Assembly: GCA_913058165.1 (NCBI GenBank)
Contig: CAJXQV010000029.1
Coordinates: forward strand, 1 to 9,902
DNA from: an uncultured Chromatiales bacterium
Lineage (GTDB): Bacteria > Pseudomonadota > Gammaproteobacteria > Steroidobacterales > GCA-2729495
DNA: 9,902 bases
Direction of reading: 5' to 3'
Of this stretch, positions 6,842 through 9,902 are shown one piece after another. The notes below the pieces were generated by a model. That model had not been told where the DNA came from. It did no database searches and saw nothing but the letters and a program-made list of their open reading frames with translations. A program made the position numbers and the translations under genes. The first letter of the stretch is position 1; every line of letters starts with the position of its first letter.

Positions 6842-7339
6842 ATGAGTAAACGCCTTTCGATTCTGCGTCATGCCAAATCCGACTGGGGGGCCAGTGGTAC
6901 TCATGACCACGACCGGACACTTACTCAGCGAGGCTCCGACAATGCCGCGAAGCTCGGTTTGCTCATGCAGGAACAGCGGATTCTTCCAGACCAAATCATC
7001 AGCAGCGACGCGACACGAGCGGCAGAAACCGCAACGCTGGTCGGCAAAGGCCTGAATTACGCAGGGAAAATTGAACTGAGCAGCAAGCTGTATCTCGCCT
7101 CACCCGAAACATTGCTCAATGCCACTACTGCATGCCACGAGAGCATCAAACACTTAATGCTGGTGGCGCACAACCCTGGGATGACCGAATTCGTGAATCA
7201 GCTCAGCAAAATAACGCTCGACAATCTGCCCACCTGCGGTATTTTTTGCATTGATTTCGAGATTGCTGCATGGAGCAAAATCAGCAGCACACTGCCAGGC
7301 CAAGTGCATTGGTACCACTACCCTAAATTGAAACGCTAG
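6842..7339 (+). CDS. SixA-like phosphohistidine phosphatase
   Basis: A 165-residue histidine-phosphatase-superfamily protein of the SixA type. The catalytic phospho-accepting His is His10 in ILRHAKSDW, with Arg9 beside it. Arg59 in SSDATRAAETA and the second-half His110 in LVAHNPGM complete the usual active-site set. E. coli SixA removes phosphate from phosphohistidine on signalling or phosphotransferase proteins; the substrate here is unknown. I chose the ATG at 6842 (MSKRLSILRH) because it places the RH motif near the N-terminus as in the family; the longer in-frame start at 6761 would run far into sufT. It follows sufT by 26 nt in the same direction and may share the transcript, but a metabolic link to Fe-S assembly is not evident. 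The stop codon falls within a dyad facing sppA. Confidence 0.9.
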   Translation: MSKRLSILRHAKSDWGASGTHDHDRTLTQRGSDNAAKLGLLMQEQRILPDQIISSDATRAAETATLVGKGLNYAGKIELSSKLYLASPETLLNATTACHESIKHLMLVAHNPGMTEFVNQLSKITLDNLPTCGIFCIDFEIAAWSKISSTLPGQVHWYHYPKLKR

Positions 7340-7359
7340 GGATTAAGTTAGGCCTAGCG
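7334..7359. terminator. Dyad between convergent sixA and sppA, possible terminator
   Basis: The 7-bp arms CGCTAGG (7334-7340) and CCTAGCG (7353-7359) flank a 12-nt loop. One arm contains the sixA stop and the other the sppA stop, so both genes end inside the hairpin. Read on the minus strand, the stem is followed by TTTCAATTT, a modest U-rich tail, so termination of sppA is the better supported use. On the plus strand there is no U-tract. Confidence 0.4.
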
Positions 7360-9186
7360 AACTGAGCAATCGCAGTTCAAATACAGACTGCGCGGATCGT
7401 TCCACACACTAATCTGCTGAACCTGAGCCTCAATCATGCGGGCCGCCTGCTCCAGGGCTGATGGTTCAGAATGGGGCAAGTTAAGTGCAGTACTGATTTT
7501 CATCATGCCACCCGCCAAACGCAAAATAAGCTGTTCAGCTGGGGTGAGCTCTACACCAAGATAGCGAACCTTATAGCCATCTTCTTTTAAGCCTGCAAGT
7601 GCTGCTGCCGAGGCCACCGCATCATCAATCGAGCCGATCTTATCAACAAGGCCGAGCTCATGAGCTGTGCTGCCAATCCAGACACGACCGCGTGCAAGAC
7701 TATCGGCACGTTCATAACTCATGCCCCGGGTATCGGCCACTTTACTCACAAAAATATCGTACGCAGAATCGACAGACAGGCGCAGAAGTCGTTTCGCATC
7801 AGGACCAAGCTCACGTGTCGGATCAAACTGGCCGGCTAGCTTGGTCGTGCCAAAGCCATCAACGTTAATGCCCAGTTTGGCCAGGCTGCGCTGAAAAGTG
7901 GGAACGACGGCACCAACACCAATCGAACCGGTAATGGTGGTGTCCTGCGCCCAGATCTCATCAGCAAGCATCGAAATGTAGTAACCACCGGAAGCCGCAA
8001 CACCACTCATCGACACAACAAAAGGTTTGCCGGAGGCCTGCAAGTACTCGATCTGGTCGAAAATAACTTCCGATGCAAACATGCTGCCGCCGGGACTATC
8101 AACCTGCAACACTACAGCAGCAATACTCTCATCGGTTGTTGCACGTAATACCAGATCAGCCAAGCTTTCTCCACCCACAGTTCCTGGGGGTGCTGCACCA
8201 TCAACAATACTGCCGGAAGCCACCAGTACCGCAATGCTGGTATCACTGTCACTAACCTTAGCAGGCGCTGTGGCACTCAGATAATCAAGGTAATGAATGC
8301 CTTCATACAAACCCGGTGCGTTAGCACTCTCACCGACCAAACCAATCATATAATCTTCAAACTGCTGATGGCTTACGAGCTCATCCACCAAGCCGGCCTG
8401 AAAAGCGAGTACAGCGGTATTACCGTCTGCAGCAGCCAACAGCTCACCGGAACTATTAACATACACATCCAAAGCACCCGGTGCGAGTTCGCGTGCACTC
8501 TCAACATCGATGCGATACGCAAGCCAAAGTGCGTCGAGCCAGTCAGCGGCAGCAGACTTATCATCATCGGACATATCATTGCGCAGGTAAGGCTCCACAA
8601 ATGACTTATATTCGCCAACTCGGAAAACGTTGACGTCTATTGCAAGGTTATCGATAGCGTCTTTCAAAAATGCGCGATAATAACCAAAACCCTCAATAAA
8701 CACGGAACCAAGGTCATGCATATAAATTTCATCGGCACGGGCCGCTAAATAATATTGCCCTTGCGTAAAGCCATCGCCCGAAACGATGACGGGCTTACCC
8801 GACTCCTTAAAGTCATCTATTGCAATGCCCACCCGTTGCAACTGGGCCATACTGCCACCGGCAAAGCCATTAAGATCCAAAACGACTGCCTTAATCCGGT
8901 CGTCATTGGCAGCGCGCTGCAAACTCTCGTTAACGTTACGCACCAAAGCCTGCGTCTCCTGAACACCCTGATAGGCAGAAAACACCCGATCCAACATATC
9001 GCCATCAAGCTGTTCGGTCAGGCGCCCGGCAGGCGAGAGAACCAACGCGCCGGAGTCGGGAACTGCCCGTTGCTGGCCGCTCAGAGCAACCACTCCGATC
9101 ACAATAAACAGCAGCAAAATCGCGACCTGGAAAAATGTAACCAGGCCAGCGAGCATTTTACCAATCAGCGAAAAAAACTTTCTCAT
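7354..9186 (-). CDS. sppA: SppA, signal peptide peptidase (protease IV), 67K type
   Basis: A 610-residue SppA of the long, two-domain type (E. coli is 618). It is an inner-membrane serine/lysine protease that degrades signal peptides left in the membrane after secretion. An N-terminal anchor (about 12-36, hydrophobic, after MRKFF) leaves the rest in the periplasm. The general-base lysine is Lys194 in GEYKSFVEPY (E. coli Lys209) and the nucleophile is Ser399 in SGVAASGGYYIS (E. coli Ser409). The two ClpP-like repeats cover roughly 50-300 and 315-540, with DSPGGS at 363-368. A GGGA-type ribosome-binding sequence precedes the ATG. It is convergent to sixA and lies 99 nt downstream of a sugar-dehydrogenase gene on the same strand. 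The short cysteine-containing C-terminus (CDCSVR) is intact. Confidence 0.96.
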   Translation of the reverse strand: MRKFFSLIGKMLAGLVTFFQVAILLLFIVIGVVALSGQQRAVPDSGALVLSPAGRLTEQLDGDMLDRVFSAYQGVQETQALVRNVNESLQRAANDDRIKAVVLDLNGFAGGSMAQLQRVGIAIDDFKESGKPVIVSGDGFTQGQYYLAARADEIYMHDLGSVFIEGFGYYRAFLKDAIDNLAIDVNVFRVGEYKSFVEPYLRNDMSDDDKSAAADWLDALWLAYRIDVESARELAPGALDVYVNSSGELLAAADGNTAVLAFQAGLVDELVSHQQFEDYMIGLVGESANAPGLYEGIHYLDYLSATAPAKVSDSDTSIAVLVASGSIVDGAAPPGTVGGESLADLVLRATTDESIAAVVLQVDSPGGSMFASEVIFDQIEYLQASGKPFVVSMSGVAASGGYYISMLADEIWAQDTTITGSIGVGAVVPTFQRSLAKLGINVDGFGTTKLAGQFDPTRELGPDAKRLLRLSVDSAYDIFVSKVADTRGMSYERADSLARGRVWIGSTAHELGLVDKIGSIDDAVASAAALAGLKEDGYKVRYLGVELTPAEQLILRLAGGMMKISTALNLPHSEPSALEQAARMIEAQVQQISVWNDPRSLYLNCDCSVR

Positions 9187-9250
9187 AACAGGTCCCGAGA
9201 GGGTTTCGAATCTATTCAGGTTTCCGGATCAACAAGCATTCCGGTTCTTA

Positions 9251-9265
9251 CGGGTCGTCGACCCG
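9251..9265. repeat. Short GC-rich palindrome between the sugar dehydrogenase gene and sppA
   Basis: CGGGTCG (9251-9257) and CGACCCG (9259-9265) are perfect inverse complements around one base, so a hairpin with a 5-bp stem and 5-nt loop is possible. It lies in the 99-nt gap after the dehydrogenase stop. No U-tract follows it on the minus strand, so it is at best a weak terminator or an RNA-processing or protein-binding site. Confidence 0.3.
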
Positions 9266-9285
9266 GTTAATTTCAGTACGGCAAT

Positions 9286-9874
9286 TTAGTCATCAACCGA
9301 ATAACTAATACGATACACCAGCCCCTGACTATCATCACTAACAAGCAATGCACCATCTGGAGCAACCAGTAAATCAACCGGGCGTCCATTTACCGTCTCG
9401 CCGTTTAGCCAACCTTCGGCAAAAGGCTCATAACTCAAAACTTCATTGCCATTCAGACGGAGCAACGAAATCCGGTAACCTGATTTCTCACTGCGATCCC
9501 ATGAACCATGCTCCGCAATGAAGATTTGATTCTGGTATTCCGCAGGAAACATGCTGCCGGTGTAGAACACTAGACCAAGCGCCGCAACATGAGCGCCCAG
9601 TTTGCGTACTGGGCCCACTGCATTATCGCAACTGCCGAGTGCAGCTAACTCAGGGTCAGGCTCTACAAAGTCGCCCGCATGGCAAAATGGAAAGCCGAAA
9701 TGGTCGCCCTCTTTTGCCAGACGATTCAATTCATCCGCTGGAAGATCATCGCCCATGCGATCAGCACCGTTATCGGTAAACCAGAGTTCGCCGGTCTGCG
9801 GATGCCAAGCCATGCCCACAGAGTTGCGAATACCCCGTGCGACCACTTCAGGGTTGCTCCCGTCTGCGTCATAA
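9286..9874 (-). CDS. PQQ-dependent sugar (glucose/sorbosone) dehydrogenase-like, C-terminal 195 residues
   Basis: The C-terminal part of a six-bladed beta-propeller protein of the soluble glucose/sorbosone dehydrogenase family. Recognisable blocks are a GIRNSVGMAWHP-type segment, GELWFTDNGADRMGDD, the conserved DELN, GFPFCH, then LGLVFYTGSMFP, EHGSWDRS and a final GRPVDLLVAPDG...LLVSDD...YRISY. Family members are usually periplasmic or secreted, bind PQQ and calcium, and oxidise sugars; cofactor binding here is inferred from the fold only. Two cysteines in the GFPFCH and GSCDN segments could form a disulfide. Translation of the contig appears to begin with MCIRDS, but those codons are reverse-complement adapter; native coding sequence starts near base 9874 and the true N-terminus is missing. 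The gene precedes sppA on the same strand. Confidence 0.88.
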
Positions 9875-9902
9875 CTGTCTCTTATACACATCTCCGAGCC
9901 CA
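9875..9902 (-). other. Nextera read-2 adapter, reverse complement (synthetic)
   Basis: The 19-bp Tn5 mosaic end CTGTCTCTTATACACATCT fills 9875-9893, followed by CCGAGCCCA, the next bases of the reverse-complemented read-2 adapter, without mismatch. This is library sequence. Translated on the minus strand it yields MCIRDS, a known contaminant peptide at the start of metagenomic predicted proteins. Confidence 0.98.

Noticed and set aside
8755..9270. A 171-codon plus-strand frame opposite the start of sppA
   Set aside because: It is antisense to the conserved SppA N-terminal half, has low-complexity polar composition and no recognisable domain.
47..9874. A wholly new defence, mobile or repeat-based system
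   Set aside because: All long frames are assigned to familiar housekeeping families except one truncated exported protein; no transposase, integrase, direct-repeat array or toxin-antitoxin pair was seen.

Overview
The window is an assembled contig whose two ends are synthetic. Bases 1-46 are Illumina Nextera read-2 adapter preceded by an index that reads as N711, and bases 9875-9902 are the reverse complement of the same adapter. Genuine DNA runs from about 47 to 9874. Base composition is mid-range by eye. Gene content and protein style point to a gammaproteobacterium, probably aquatic: a SUF operon headed by an Rrf2-family regulator of the gammaproteobacterial type, a long (610 aa) E. coli-like SppA, and a SixA-like phosphatase. 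I cannot name the genus.

Left edge (47-491): the N-terminal part of an unrecognised exported protein reads leftward off the contig. It diverges from the SUF operon across an intergenic region of about 175-195 bp. That region holds a clear 25-bp IscR type-1-like dyad at 400-424, just upstream of the regulator gene.

Centre (492-7339, + strand): a tightly packed iron-sulfur assembly operon, in the order Rrf2/IscR-like regulator, sufB, sufC, sufD, sufS, sufU, sufT. SufS (cysteine desulfurase) takes sulfur from cysteine and passes it to the zinc protein SufU. The SufBCD scaffold, with SufC as its ATPase, builds the cluster. SufT is a MIP18/DUF59-family maturation accessory. The regulator presumably senses cluster status and controls the operon through the dyad. 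No sufA or sufE is present in the window. A sixA-like phosphohistidine phosphatase gene follows sufT after 26 nt and may be the last gene of the transcript. A 12-codon reading frame, with its own Shine-Dalgarno-like sequence, sits exactly between the regulator stop and the sufB start, sharing ATGA overlaps with both. This is the most unusual local arrangement seen.

Right part (7354-9874, - strand): sppA (protease IV, inner-membrane signal peptide peptidase) converges on sixA, with a dyad spanning both stop codons. Upstream of sppA on the same strand is the C-terminal 195 residues of a PQQ-dependent sugar (glucose/sorbosone) dehydrogenase-like protein, cut by the contig end. The apparent start MCIRDS of that frame is translated adapter.

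I see no mobile element, CRISPR array, rRNA or tRNA, and no evidence of a wholly new system. This is a well-conserved housekeeping SUF locus with a few details worth checking.
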